Source: Schizochytrium sp. TIO01
Taxonomy: Eukaryota > Sar > Bigyra > Thraustochytrida > Thraustochytriidae
Direction of reading: 5' to 3'
Length of the DNA stretch: 64,000 bases
NCBI GenBank assembly: GCA_004764695.1
Contig: SMSO01000031.1
Coordinates: 6,815,261-6,879,260, forward strand
Shown: positions 11,370-23,624 of the stretch, piece after piece
Position numbering within the stretch: position 1 is the stretch's first letter
Layout of the letters: each line of letters opens with the position of its first letter
Translations under genes and position numbers: made by a program
The notes under the pieces: model-generated
What the model was told of the DNA's origin: nothing
What the model saw: only the letters and a program-made list of their open reading frames with translations
Database searches by the model: none

Positions 11370-12665
11370 ACATCGTAAGTCAGCGCCGGCATTCAACCAA
11401 AGATACTAAAGTATTGTGAGTTGATTCCCGGAGTTGCTTGTTCATGTGCAGGCTGTGCAGAGGACAATGCATGCAAAGTCAAGTCAGGTCAGTTTTCACA
11501 ATCTAATTCCGGAATGACATCCGTCTCTATAGCATTACTAGTACCACCACTACCGCTATTGGTACCCATACTGCTAGTACTAGTACTCCATCAATAGTAT
11601 GACTACTACTAGTAGTAAGTCTAGCAAGGCGCAGTACTATCTTTTTTTCACGCCTTCTTTTCTGTTGTACAAGTAGGTTATCTGATCCACAATGAAAAGT
11701 AACAGTGTTGATATTTACATCATGATGATGGCGATGCCAACAATGAAAATGAGAGAAGACACTAATGGCACTGTGGTGCGTTGCGTACACTAGACCTGTT
11801 CGAGTGTCAATTCGTGAAGCAGAAAAAGAAACTATCAAACTATCAGAAATCAAAACAAACACATACATGAAACATACATTCAAGGCTCCCGGTTTTTCAA
11901 GACAGAAAGTGCTAACAAGCAAGCACTAGTTTAGATGTTGAGAGCGTGCGTGTTACGTGAGGCCACTATTGCCAAGCAAGACACGAAGTAATGTAGCCGG
12001 TGGAAGTCTATTTAATCTGATCACAACGAAAACGAAATGAGACAGGTAGGTTAGATAGACAATCAAATCATTTTTTACGAAGGGTTTGTTATATATAGTA
12101 AATCAAAAACGCATGGAAACAATCAGTGAAGGGGGGGGGGGGAGGCGGGGATAAAAACACACAATGGCAATGGAAACAAATAAGACATGGGAAAACCTGG
12201 GCTGCATGCACACAGTGGGTGTGGTGCGAAGAGTAGTTAAGGAATGGTACAATTAAAGCATCTAGTTTGATGCGTGTGAGCACTTTAGATTGCGCAGCGA
12301 TCAACAGCAGGGATTAGCGTGCAATGCCGAGGCAGGTCACAGACCCGCGACGGTATCACCATTTCCCTATGTAGATCTTTTTTGCTGCAACAAGGTCAAT
12401 GCGCACATCCCGGTGTACAAATCAAGTTTATTTCCCAATGTGGCGAAAGACATAGGTAGGCAAGCAGTGTGGGTGCGGTAGATGAGGAGAGGCTAGAGAG
12501 AACATCCTGTCCCGTCCATAAGGTTGGGTTGGTCCTACATATTCAAAGTGCAAAGTGCAAATAGATCATGCGATGTAGCTCCGTCTCTCCTCAAGTAGTT
12601 TATAAAAATGCATGTAGCTCGATCAATCGAGAAAAGTGTAACGCGAAGTACTCGGCGGTCGGTAC
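11370..12665. other. Convergent intergenic region, no gene seen
   Basis: Spacer between the b561 gene (+) and the phosphatase gene (-). It contains CTAGTACTAGTACT-type short direct repeats near 11575-11620 and a 12-base G run at 12131-12142. No convincing coding frame. Confidence 0.55.
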
Positions 12666-14351
12666 TCAGCGCAAGAGGTTCAGTCCACGCTTGTGGCAGC
12701 GCTGCTGCTGTGCAGGGCTGTCCGAGCGTTGAACAGCAGCTGCGCCCATAGCCCTCATGTACGGCGGTGGAGTTCCCGACCCAAGGGCACTCGTGCGCAT
12801 AGTAGGGGGTTTCAAAGGACGAAGCATGCCTGATCCCATCGGTGCCGAGAGTCTTCGGCGTTTGCAAAGCGCCCTCGGTGGCGAAGGAATATGATCCTTT
12901 GAGTTGCTGTTTACTGTAGAGGCTGGAATATTGCTGTCGCTACAGATTGGGGAGAATTCAAGTGGGAGTTTCTTGCTCACTGTCTCCTGTTCTTTTCCGA
13001 AAGTGGTTTCATTTACAGGGACAACGGGGGCATCCACCGGCAGCTCAAACTCGCGTCCGATGTCTCTTTTCGCGAGCGGGTCTCTTGCATGCTGCTCAAT
13101 GATGGAGTGTTTGCCTCTGACTGTGTCAAGAATACGCAAGACCTGCATTCTCTGCGGGAATGTCTGTGGTGATTGAACCTGAAGCGGGCACGCTCTGCAA
13201 TCATGGTAGAGCTGCGTCCGCTTCAGAGCCTCTGCCTTTGAAATCTTGTATAGCATGCCAAGAATCACTGCTACAAGAGTTCCGGTGCGTCCATGACCTC
13301 CCCAGCAGTGCAAGTACACAACCTCTCCAGCAACCAGTCTCCAGCAGAGTGCCTCGGCAAGAACACGAACAACTTCATCTCCGGTCACCTTACAATCCAC
13401 AATGGGAAGGTGTAGGAATGCTAATTTGTTCGGGCTGCAAAACGCTTTCTCTCCCTCTCCAACTTGCTGTTGCACAGACGCCTTCTTTGACATCGCTGCC
13501 TGGTTCTCGCAGCATAGTCTGTAGGCGTCGCGGATGTAGGGTCTGATGGGGGAGTCCGAGCGCGCAAAATGGTCATATTCAGCCTGGAGGCACACAAAGG
13601 TTGTCACACCACAGCTCAGGATGGAGCTGAGAAGCTTCTCGTGGGCCTCCTGATCTGCCTCAGCAGGATAGGCGCCGACAAGAAGACGACCGGGGAGAAC
13701 CCAGTTTGACTCGTCTGAGGGACCAGCGTAGGACTTGCGATCGCGGCTCACAGAAGGGAAATCCGGTAAACGCGATGGCAAAGCGGAGCTAAAATCCAAG
13801 AGAGCTTCAATGCCGATCTCATCCTCAACAGAGAGAGCACCGCTGCAACGTGGTTTCTGCTGCGAGTCATCGGGAGACAGAGGCGGTGCAGGGCGGCCCA
13901 AGCCGAAGACGGTGCGAACGTGACCATCGCTGCCTGCACAGCCTTCAGAAATGGGGCCCGGTTCAGGAGAACAGGGCTGTTCGTGGGCCGCGACGTCACC
14001 AAGAATGAAGAGTTGGTTAACGTCCTCGTCCACGCATCGTTTGCTGTTGTCGTCATGATCGTGACTGTTGTTGGATTTGCAGTCATCTTCATCATCTTCA
14101 TCCTCTTCGATGAGACTGCTGTCATCACTGCTGTTGCCGTCTTCATCGTCAAATTCTGCGGAGGATTCATGGAAGCTCTCGAGACTGGTAGTCCTCGAGA
14201 AGGCTGATAATTCCTTACGCAGAGGTGTTGTGGCAGGGCTACTACGAGTAGCCCATGTGTTCTCAGTGTTTGTTGACCGCGGTGTCTCGGGAAGGGTCTC
14301 GATAGAGACGCTGCGCGCGAGGTGCGGAAGGTCTCCTGCTCCACCGCCCAT
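12666..14351 (-). CDS. Atypical dual-specificity / tyrosine phosphatase with long disordered flanks
   Basis: A 561-aa protein. Residues 1-215 are low-complexity, with Ser/Thr-rich then Asp/Glu-rich stretches (DDEDGNSSDDSS, EEDEDDEDD). The phosphatase domain spans about residues 220-415. It opens with WVLPGRLLVGAYPAE and contains the P-loop HCWGGHGRT, which fits Cys-x5-Arg (nucleophile Cys349, Arg355). Asp319, in the LPIVDCKV segment, is a candidate general acid. After it come an ALKRTQLYHDCR helix and a QSPQTFPQRMQVLRIL helix typical of DSPs. The C-terminal 140 residues are Pro/Ser/Arg-rich. Such proteins dephosphorylate phosphotyrosine/serine or, in some branches, phosphoinositides or RNA ends; the substrate is not predictable here. 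The ATG at 14351 is clear. Note GG at the two positions before His353 in the loop. Confidence 0.9.
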   Translation of the reverse strand: MGGGAGDLPHLARSVSIETLPETPRSTNTENTWATRSSPATTPLRKELSAFSRTTSLESFHESSAEFDDEDGNSSDDSSLIEEDEDDEDDCKSNNSHDHDDNSKRCVDEDVNQLFILGDVAAHEQPCSPEPGPISEGCAGSDGHVRTVFGLGRPAPPLSPDDSQQKPRCSGALSVEDEIGIEALLDFSSALPSRLPDFPSVSRDRKSYAGPSDESNWVLPGRLLVGAYPAEADQEAHEKLLSSILSCGVTTFVCLQAEYDHFARSDSPIRPYIRDAYRLCCENQAAMSKKASVQQQVGEGEKAFCSPNKLAFLHLPIVDCKVTGDEVVRVLAEALCWRLVAGEVVYLHCWGGHGRTGTLVAVILGMLYKISKAEALKRTQLYHDCRACPLQVQSPQTFPQRMQVLRILDTVRGKHSIIEQHARDPLAKRDIGREFELPVDAPVVPVNETTFGKEQETVSKKLPLEFSPICSDSNIPASTVNSNSKDHIPSPPRALCKRRRLSAPMGSGMLRPLKPPTMRTSALGSGTPPPYMRAMGAAAVQRSDSPAQQQRCHKRGLNLLR

Positions 14352-14396
14352 TTTGAATCAACCTGCTGCTCAGCGGTCTGTGTTTGTTTGTGTGCG

Positions 14397-14408
14397 TATA
14401 TATATATA
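14397..14408 (-). promoter_or_regulatory. Possible TATA element of the phosphatase gene
   Basis: A TATATATATATA stretch lies about 45 bp upstream of the phosphatase ATG in an otherwise mixed-composition region. The position fits a TATA box with a short 5' UTR, but chance occurrence in AT-repeat-rich DNA is possible. Confidence 0.3.
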
Positions 14409-14844
14409 ACTTAGAAAGAAGGTGTCGTCGGTCGGCCCTCCTTACAGGGAAGCCTCACCAGCCAGCAGCAAATGGATGGAACGGAGTTGGAACGGGCGTG
14501 GAACACCGAGGCGAGAAATAAAAAGAATTTTAAAAGGAGGGAAACAAGAAGAAGAAGAAGAAAAAAAAAAGAGTGCGAAGAAAAGCAAAGGTCAAGCGGA
14601 AAGAGGGACGCGAAGAGGCCACTCGCGCGCTCCTCGTGTTACCCACGCGGGCCCGGGCTTTAGCTCCTCTGTCTCTGCTGCGGCTGGAGGCCGTCTGCAG
14701 ACTTCTGAGAAGAGGGCAGGTTGAAGGCTCGGCCCGCTCGGTGTCAGTCGCTCTAACAAACAGTAAACAATCAGTCGCTCAATCAATCAATCGTTCGATC
14801 GATTGATTGTTTGTTCGATTGATTGACTGATTGATTGATTGATT

Positions 14845-15640
14845 CGTCGATTCGACTGAGCGGACTGCGAAAGCGGTCTGTGCGCGGCGGCGCGGTCCGC
14901 GGGGAGGGAGGCGGGCGGGGCGGGGCCCGGTGAAGAAGACCGCTCGGGACCCGGGGGCTGCTCGCTCGCTCGCTCGCGGTCTCTCGGCGGCAGCGCGAGC
15001 CTGTCTCTCTGTTTCTCGCTGTTTTCTCTCGTTGTTTGTTTCTCCGTTGTTATCGTTGCTGTTTGAGAGTTTGAGTGTTTGTTTGTTTGCGGTCTGTTGA
15101 GGCGCCAAAACCGGTTTGCGGAGGGTTTTGTTTTCCGCTCTTTCTTTCTCTCTTTTCCGCTCTTTTCTGTTGGACTTTCTCAAACAAAAAGAAAAGGAAA
15201 GGAAGGAGGGCGGATGTTTTTGTTTGTGTGATTGTTTGTTTCACTTGCGCAGCAGGAATACTTCACTTGCGGAGCGGAATACTTCACTTGCAGGGCAGGC
15301 GCCACAGTAGGGCAAAAGGCGGGCGAAGTAGAGAGAGAGTGATTGGAGAGGGAGAAAAGAGCTTTGAAAGAAGAGAGTGAAAGAATGAATGAATGAACGA
15401 TCGATCGATCGATCGATCGTGAGACGCTCGCTTGGTTGCTTGCTCGCGCGACGGAGAGGCCGCGGCAGCGAGGGCGGAGGGGGCGCGGGCAGCGGCGGGC
15501 AGGGCCAGGGGAGGAGGCGGAGGAGGCGCGGGGAGAGCAGGCGGCGGCGGCGCGAGCTGGAGCGGCGCAGGAGAAGGAGCGGCGGCGAGGAAAGAAAGCG
15601 AGCGACGGGGCGTCCGTCTTTCCACTCACTCTCTGTTCGA
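14845..15640. other. GC-rich block
   Basis: Two GC-rich islands (about 14860-15000 and 15420-15620, GGCGGCGG-type) stand out from the AT-rich surroundings. They flank TTTG-rich and TTTC-rich stretches and a (GATC)n tract at about 15398-15420. They lie upstream of the phosphatase gene and may be a promoter-proximal island, but no element is identifiable. Confidence 0.5.
15240..15302 (+). repeat. Three tandem ~21-bp units
   Basis: Three successive copies starting TTCACTTGC at 15240, 15262 and 15283, of about 22, 21 and 20 bp. The first two end GGAATAC. The third has diverged after TTCACTTGCAGGGCAGG. Confidence 0.8.
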
Positions 15641-15673
15641 TCAATGATGTTTTGTTGATTGTCGCTCATATCA

Positions 15674-15745
15674 ACTTTTTTATTTTTTATTTTTTATTTT
15701 TTATTTTATTTTATTTTATTTTTTCCTGTTTCTTTTATTTTTTTC
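15674..15745. repeat. (TTTTA)n-like T-rich tract
   Basis: TTTTTTATTTT and TTTTATTTTA units repeat over about 70 bp. Confidence 0.85.
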
Positions 15746-16079
15746 TGTTTCTTTGTTTGTAATGAAAGTAAGAATATGTTGAGTGGAGTGCTTATTAGTA
15801 ATGGATAAATTGTTTGAGACTAAATGAAAAACAGAAGTTAACTTTCAAAAGCTGTTGTTTTCTCCTTCTTTGAAACGCGAAAGAGAAAGTCGAAGTTGAG
15901 ATGCGTTCTGTGCTCCTCACAAAGAGGAGTCTTCTTTCTGTTCTTTCTTCTGTTTTCGAAGAAATAAGAAAAGAGAGAGAAATCGCTTTGTTGGTAAAAC
16001 TCTGTACTGTTCCTTGTACGCCGTAGGGTTGAGTGTGTGCAGGTATAGCCTATTTCAAATCGTATTTCTCTTTGTTTTA

Positions 16080-16162
16080 CTCTATTGTATTCTGCTGTAT
16101 TCTACTGTAGACTATTCCATTCTACTCTATTCTATTCTATCCTGTTTGTTTTATTCTATTGT
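16080..16162. repeat. (TTCTA)n-like pentamer tract
   Basis: Irregular CTATT/TTCTA/CTGTA pentamers, about 15 units. Confidence 0.7.
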
Positions 16163-16662
16163 ATACAATCCTACTGCTTTTCTTTTCAGGTTTAAAGCAA
16201 GAAAGGGCGCTGCCGTAGCCATGGCTAGTGGCCGCATAGGGCGGCTGTTTTCTATTTTCGATCCTTCTTTCTCATACTTCTGCCACTCAAAGGGAGAACG
16301 AAAGTAGACGTGTTGAATCAATCACGAGCAAAGACCATCCATCTCTGCTTGTCCAATGATCAGTAACTAACTATTCATCCAAAACAAAAGCAGTAGGCCA
16401 TAACTGCATGGCTGACTCTACTTATTATCAGTCAAACACCATTCATTGTCTGCGATATGCTATGCTGTTCATTGTTCTGCGTGGCAAGCAAGCATGAAGC
16501 AAGAATAAGAGGCGCTGTGAAGTATCGTTAGGCGGCTCAAAATTGATTCATTCATGCCTCATGGATTGACTGCTGCTGATTAGGAGAGGGAAAGAGAAAG
16601 AGAGAGAGAGAGACTCTTTCTGCTCTCTCTTTATTAAGGCTGAGGCAGACAGTAAAGCGGGA

Positions 16663-16702
16663 AAGAAAGAAAGAAAGAAAGAGAGAAAGAAAGAAAGAAA
16701 GA
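16663..16702. repeat. (GAAA)n microsatellite
   Basis: GAAA units with one GAGA interruption. Confidence 0.9.
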
Positions 16703-19700
16703 ACGAGGGTTGCAGAGCGAAAAGTTGGGGCGAAGCAAGTGAGGGAAGACGGCTGCACCCCTCACATCCGCTTGTGAGGGCGCTCACGAAGTACCCACGA
16801 AAGGCTGCTGCGCAAGAGAGGGGCGCCACTGGGAAACTTGCACGGGGAAGGCCTGTGAGAGCGATGAAAAGGCCCCTCACGAACACACTGAGGAAACTGA
16901 GAGGGAGAGGGGAGGGGGCGAAAGAGAATCACCATAAAACCATCAGATTGATTGAACCAAAGTCTTGTGTTGTTTTCCCCTTCCCCACCATAATGAACAA
17001 TAATCACCAAATATCAGTCAGCATCAATTTGTTCTTGATTGATTAATTACGTTTATTTTTAATTTGGAAAATCAATAATCCACCCCGAGCCACCAATGGA
17101 TACGTGGTAGAATTTAAAATAAAAATTAAATTAAAAAAAAATGTTTTTCTGTTGAAAACTAATTACTTCTACAATGTACATCGTAATATACAAGCAAGGT
17201 AGGCATTCTGATTTTAAAAGCTACTTTCATATCATATACACTATACTCATTTATTTTTTCTTTTACATAGTACTTTCCATCGAATAATAGTTCAAAGAAG
17301 AAAACCAAGTTGACTATTCATTATTCTATGGATTAATAATAGAGCGTAAGTACTCCTACTGCCGCTCCCCTCCAGCAATAGGAAAAGGAAACACGAGTGA
17401 ATGATGAGGTGAAAAGGTAGAATTTCTAAACGCAAACTGAGGCCTGCTCTGGAAGGACCGCCGGCCTCTGCTCCGCTCCCCGCTGCCACGAAGCTCGCGG
17501 CAGAAATCAGCCCTCTGCGGCGTATCACCCGAGGCACCACTGCGCTTTCCGCACCACCTCCTCCAAGACAGACAGGTTGCATCTCGAGACAGACAGGCGG
17601 CAAGTGGCGGCAGTCGCCTCGGCGTCGGCATCTCGCTGCTCTTACCACAACGCCCCCCGTGCCCTCTACTGCTACCGTGCGTAAAGTTGCATACCTGCGC
17701 ACCTGTTCAAAATAGGGGGTACCCTGGGAGTCATCAGGAGCTGGCCTGGTGGGCTGATAGCCATAGTCCACCACTAGGAAGAAGCCTAAGGGTAGGTGGA
17801 TGAGTGACCGCCTCCATAGTATCGTTAGACAGCCCTCCTTTTCCTCCTTTCCTTCTCTCTTCTGAGTAAACGTTCTCGCGATGGCTTGGCGAAAGAGAAC
17901 GAACGGAACAGAGAGAGAGAGAGAGAGAACGAACGGAACGGCGGAGGCCCCAAAGAAAGGGCTCCAGGCAGGCCAGCGGCGCGACCGTGGCGCCGAAGAT
18001 GGTGCGCGATGCGCCTCGAGCCGAGCGCTTGGGTCTGAAAGGCAAGCTTCGGAGCAGCCACGGGCGGCCTCTGAGGAGGCGACGCGGCTGCCTCGAGCCT
18101 CAGCGCCACAGCCGAAGCGGAGGCCTGAAACCTCGAAGTCGATCTGACCGCTGGCCAGCCAGCTAGCTAGCCAGGCGCCTAGCAGTTGGCTAGGCATTCA
18201 TTAAGTAGAAACTGTATTGCGCATTAGCAGGCGATCGCAGTCCTAGAATGAGGCTAGGGAGTGCTATGGTAGTAGCACTAACTAGGAAAGGACTAGGGTG
18301 CGGAGCCTGGCGAAGAATGAGAAATGCATAGATTAGAATGGATCGATTGATGGTTTGTGGAGACCTGAGGCTTCTTCAGAGGGCATAGGGCTGAGGCCTC
18401 TGCGTTCGTTGGTGCAGGAGGGCGACAAGAAGGACGACCTTCGTCCGCTCCAGCGCATGGCGTCTCATGATGCTCCTGTGCGGAGACTCCTCGTAATCGC
18501 GCTGTATGTATGTGCAAAGTCTGTTGGTATCCCTAGAAAGTGCGAAAGATCTCATAGAGATCATCGATCTATTTGCGCGCTTTCTCGCTTTTTTGCTCTT
18601 TTTGGTTTTTTGAATTAACTTTAGGCTATATAGTGCGATTTTAAAAAACAGAGGGGCTCCTGGATACCGCAGACGGGGCAGTGCGGGGACATCTGTGATG
18701 GGTGCTGGGGGGTATTAAAAGCAGAAAGGCGAGGTATTTAAGGTGTTTCTACTGCATGGTTCAACATGCCCCGCGCTGCGGAAAAGCATACACTACTCCC
18801 CAGGTATCATGCTATGGGAACAGGGTTGTACCCTGACCCCCTTTGAACAAATGAATCCATGATAAGTCCTATGATTGATTCCATGGAGGGGTCATTAAAG
18901 GAAGGTAGCTTTGGCAAAGATCGAGTGCTTCACACTTCCTAATGAGTATTCCAAGCGCGGTCTCAATCTTATTGTCGTCTGTCTATAGTTTTTGCCTATG
19001 AGAATCTATAGAACTGGCAGTGGTAGCTTATTAACATAACGACTGCTAGCCGTTTTCCTAGTGCTCTTCATTCGTTTGTTGCTCGAGTATTGGTTTTTTT
19101 TTTAACTTATAAAGCGACAACACCATCTTCAAAGAACCGCATGAAAACGCCTTCGTGGAGATTCATGATGATACGATAATCAAAATAGAATATAAACTTA
19201 TGAGTGATCAATCGTGGGTGATCGACCGTGGGTCGAACTTCATATGGATTTCGTGTCTAAGCGAAGGGGTAGCGAGGTAACCGACCATTGATTTGGCTTT
19301 AGTTTTAGCTGTGCCCGTGCTAAAGCTTGTTATTAGTAAGTGTCAGCCACTGCATCTTGCAACGGCAGCTCCGGTTAGATCGCCAACAGTTGAAGCAATC
19401 TTACTTCTGCGACATACTTATTCACTTGTTCACTTATTCACTTACGCACAGAGCGAATGCTAAGTAACGTGACTTGAACAAGGATTGGGCCGAGTATTCT
19501 ATGAAAAGAAGCAGCTCTGAGTCGAACGAAAACTATAAGCTATACCTCATTGGACAGGAAAGGTATAGCATAATTAAAAGTGCCGGCATTATGGGTTTCG
19601 CTGGCTCAGCTGACGTAAGATTGCGAAAGAAAAGTTACCGTTAAACTTTGGGGTAATGCACCGGCTGCTTATTATTTATTACCTAGGGTAGGTTCGGTAA

Positions 19701-20132
19701 AATGTTTGCTTGCATCGATTGCTTTCTGGACGACTTGAAGCTCTTGAGTGTGCGCAGAGCGTGAGGCCAATCTTGTGTCTTTGGGTCATCATGAGGAATC
19801 AACCCATCGGTTTGAGCGAGATCATTGCATTGTTCTCTTCTTGCTGCTGTCGTGGAATTGGTTAGATAATTCTATTTAATTAGTTCGCAACATCATGTAT
19901 GATCCAGCGGGCATCCTCGTACTTAGGACCTGAAGCCGAGATGAAAGCAGCCAGACAAAACGGATGCGACTGCTACCAGTGTGAGGTTCAATTCGTTGGC
20001 AATCGTGTAAAGACCTCCTCTGACCACCGCCACAACCGCTTGGCGTTCACAATGGGAAGCTTGTCTCAGTGTTTGCTGGCTACTACTTCCGCTGCTAAAG
20101 CCGTCTTCTTACAGGAGTAGCGAAGAGCGCAC

Positions 20133-20168
20133 TTTTTCTTCTTCTTCTTCTTCTTGTTCTTCTTCTTC
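20133..20168. repeat. (TTC)n microsatellite
   Basis: CTTCTTCTT repeated with one GTT interruption. Confidence 0.9.
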
Positions 20169-22680
20169 GCTGCCAAGCTGGCCAGCATAAGTGCTCCAGG
20201 TTATCCCACTTTGACTTTTGTCTTTTATCCTTATTGTCTCTTATTTGTTCTTGTGTTTTGGAAAATACACTCGCAGGCAAGGCCTGCGTCTTGCTTTTGA
20301 GGGCCCCTGCTGGAGGTTCACGGCAAAATTGAACTTCTTTTGCTTTTTTATTTTATTTTTTTTTATCAGCAGAGGCAGCGAAAGAGACAGCGCAGCACTC
20401 GACACTAGGGCACACAATAGGCGACATCCAGCGAGCGAGCCGTTACAGTGTGCAGCAACTCTATGGGGACAGTCTGGCGCCCAAAAATTGGTAATGTGAT
20501 GATGATGGAAGGCAAGGATCCATGACTGCAAATCGTAGCCCCTGGGAGCATCCGAAGGAGAACTAGCCAGGGCACATAATCGCCGCAAATATGGGTTATC
20601 AATCTCCTCTCACAGAAAGAATAACCGAATATTGATTGATCTTGTTTAGCTTGAAATAGCATAGGCAGTCGAAAGTATAAAGCGTATTTTCATGATCATT
20701 TTGAGTGGCAACTCGGTTCATGCTGTGAAATGGCCACCTTTCAACTGGCAGGAAGTTTCAGGCGAAGCCCACTTTTCATTTAACTGCTCCAGTGCGAAGG
20801 AACAAACCTTATAAATATGTATCGCAGATACTACATTGATTGGTAACATTACTTGATTATATTGATGAGCGCCTAACTTGGGCGTAAATAACCATATCCT
20901 TTCATCATTATCAGTCTTATATTCAGACGGCAATTTTTGAAATTGTCGAAGTCAAACAAACGGAATAAGCGGTTGTAATATTTAATCGACTCCAAACAAT
21001 GCCTCCGTCGTAAGGTAAGCTGAAGTTATCTACCAAAACTCACCCCTTTTCCACAAAAGAAATACTCCACAAACACTGTAACAATGAATTTGATAATTCA
21101 CTAACAAATACTAAGATCTGAAAAACTGATATGAATTATAGTGGGCACACGTCTGAACGTAATGATGCTTATAGTACGACAATTCAAAATGTACATCTCT
21201 TGGTAAAGCTTGCTTTCCCCAAATTTCTGTCGCTTGCACCCCCAGATACAAGAACTATATTCTACTGACCAAAGCTTTCGTCAATTCTGAAATTGGGTCC
21301 TCTAAAGATCATGCGAGCAATCAAATTAGTTTAGCTGGCCCTGAGCGTATATAGCTCATAGTAGTGCATATCTGCTTCGACGACATGTTGATGTTCAACT
21401 CTGACTCTCGTCTCAAGGCTAAGAAGTTCATTGATCGATATCAAGCTGGCTTGCGCAAAACACTGATAGGTTCGTTTAGGTGGAGTTCGCTCATTGTCTA
21501 ATTCTCTGATGTTGTAGGAAGGCACGAGTACTCAGTACTGGAACCATGTGCTACGTACATTTTGCAAACTAAGCAACTCTGTAGATATAAGTGCTGATGC
21601 TCTAGCTACCAAACACTGTCGTCCAAGTCGCTACCCATTTGCGCCTATAGAACCTAGCTCTGTCGTTCGCAACAAAGATCATGATTCCAAAATGCCCAAT
21701 CATACTTTTAATCAAAATAACGCAGCACTAAGTCTCACTCTATGATCTGTCCATCTCATGCCCAGCCTCGAGGTTAAAGACCTGCACCTTGGCATTCCAG
21801 CCGCCCTAAATGGGCACATGAAAGCCCAAATCTATCAAGAAATGCGCGACGCTTCGGATCTGTGATGGATTATAATAGATAGGGTACACAATACCACCGG
21901 CAGTAACTCTTAGGCATCGATGTATAGACTCACGTATCTCTTCTTCACTTTACAAAAGTTGACTCCGTTTGATTAGACGAAATATCCAGGATACATGGAA
22001 TCTGTCGTGAAACTCGGAGCAGTTGACCCCGCCAAGATTCCTGTGCCAGCTCCTCAAGGCAGGTCCTCCACGGAGGCCAACTGTCTATTTTGCACATCAT
22101 GCACTCGGCGGGACTGCTCGAGGCAGTAGATTTCCAACTTGAAGTCCAAGCTCCGCGTCAAAGAGGCACGTGCTGATTCAGAGGCGCCCTTCAACGATTC
22201 TTTCGATACAGTCAGTCACTCAGTTCTCTTTCATAACTATTCCTTCCTATGATAAATTTCAATTAACAGACAGTAAACTCTGATTGATTAAAATTAACAA
22301 TCTATGCACAACAACACCTCATGAAGCTTGACTCCTTCGCTATACCCTGCTGGGGCTTCGTGAAGTGACCAAACGGTGCAGTAGAGCCACACTCGCCAGC
22401 CCAGTCGGCAATATCCGAGACCTCCTTGAGTTAAAATGCCGCAGCGCAATATCCAGAGGGCCATGAAAAGAAAGAGAAAGAACTCGGGAACGGTAGGCCG
22501 GAAACCTGTGTCCGCCCCCGTCGCTCCGTTGGCCTTATTCTTCTATCTTTCTCTTCTTCTTTTCTTTTCTAATTAGGTGTTATCGTGACGACATTTGGCG
22601 TTGAGGCCGTAGGACTGACTAGCGGGCGCCTATGCGAAGCACATCAATTCTATGATGGATAAGTGCTTTTGATTGGCGTT

Positions 22681-22744
22681 ATTTGTTTGTTTGTTTGTTT
22701 GTTTGTTTGTTTGTTTGCTTTGTTTGTTTGTTTATTTGTTTGTT
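22681..22744. repeat. (TTTG)n microsatellite
   Basis: TTTG units with one GCTTTG and one TTTA interruption. Confidence 0.9.
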
Positions 22745-22957
22745 AAGTTGTTGATTTATTGTTATTGATTGAAGAAGGCGACTGAATTCGCTAACAAGTT
22801 GAACTCGCGACTCTGAAATGATCGGTGCACGGACTTGAACAAGTGCCAAGGAAGTAAGTAAGTTAGTTAGTTGGCTCTTCTTTCTTTGTTCCACAATGAA
22901 AGTTATCGATGGAGGTTATCGACGGACTTGAAGAAGTCCAAATTGCGTGTGCATGAA

Positions 22958-22990
22958 TGCATTCATTCATTCATTCATTCATTCATTCAT
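22958..22990. repeat. (ATTC)n microsatellite
   Basis: About eight CATT units in a row. Confidence 0.9.
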
Positions 22991-23624
22991 TTCATGCTTC
23001 AGAGTCATTGAGCGATTGGGTGGGTGCTTGAGCGATTGAGCGATGACAAAGTCCTCAAGTTTGTTTGCTGCATGATGATGTTATCGTGGATGACCAGAAT
23101 CGTGCTTGGTCTTGGTTTGCTTTGGTTGTTTGCTTTGGTTTGCTTCGGTTTGTTTTGGTTTGCTTTTTTGGCATTTGCCACGGAGATGGAGAATGATGGA
23201 TGAAGCAGCTCAGGCATTTTGAGGAGTGCTGGGATCGACCCTACTGAAGTTGGACTTAGAAAATGCAACTTGAGGCTGCTCTGATTGCGAATTGAGGTTT
23301 TTTCTGGCCAGTTGAAGGTACCTTCCTCGTGGCGGGAGAAGATGTGGAAAAACCGTCCTTGAAGTGCCAAAGGCAGACAGACTTACAATGGGAATATGGT
23401 TTTTGTGAGGTTCTGTGTTCCAACGAGTTCATGGAAGAGAATACGTACTAACTACAGAGACACACAGAGCAGTAGCGATAGTGGTAGAAGTACATAGGTA
23501 CTTACTAAGTTCATACCTACAGCGCATGAAACATTCCTTTTGTTAATGCGACTCTCCGAAAGGTCCAAGACTTGCTTGCAGCAGCAAAGCAGAACCATTT
23601 GGACTCGTCCTCGACTTGGAGACG

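Larger units (their letters stand above)
14352..23624. other. Gene-poor region of about 9.3 kb
   Basis: No frame here has recognisable domains. The 14.8-15.65 kb part is GC-rich and gives long overlapping Arg/Ala/Gly or Ser/Leu frames on both strands. The longest frame (17292-18197, minus, 301 codons) is compositionally odd and matches no motif I know. The rest is AT-rich, with many microsatellites. Small noncoding RNA genes could be present but none was recognisable by eye. Confidence 0.5.

Noticed and set aside
15180-15762. Arg/Ala/Gly-rich and Ser/Leu-rich frames on both strands
   Set aside because: Products of the GC-rich block and simple repeats.
17292-18197. 301-codon minus-strand frame
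   Set aside because: GC-rich, compositionally odd, overlapped by several other frames, no motif; most likely chance.
23616-23624. Extension of the ABC transporter to 23616
   Set aside because: Starts at TTG; the ATG at 23625 has a strong context.
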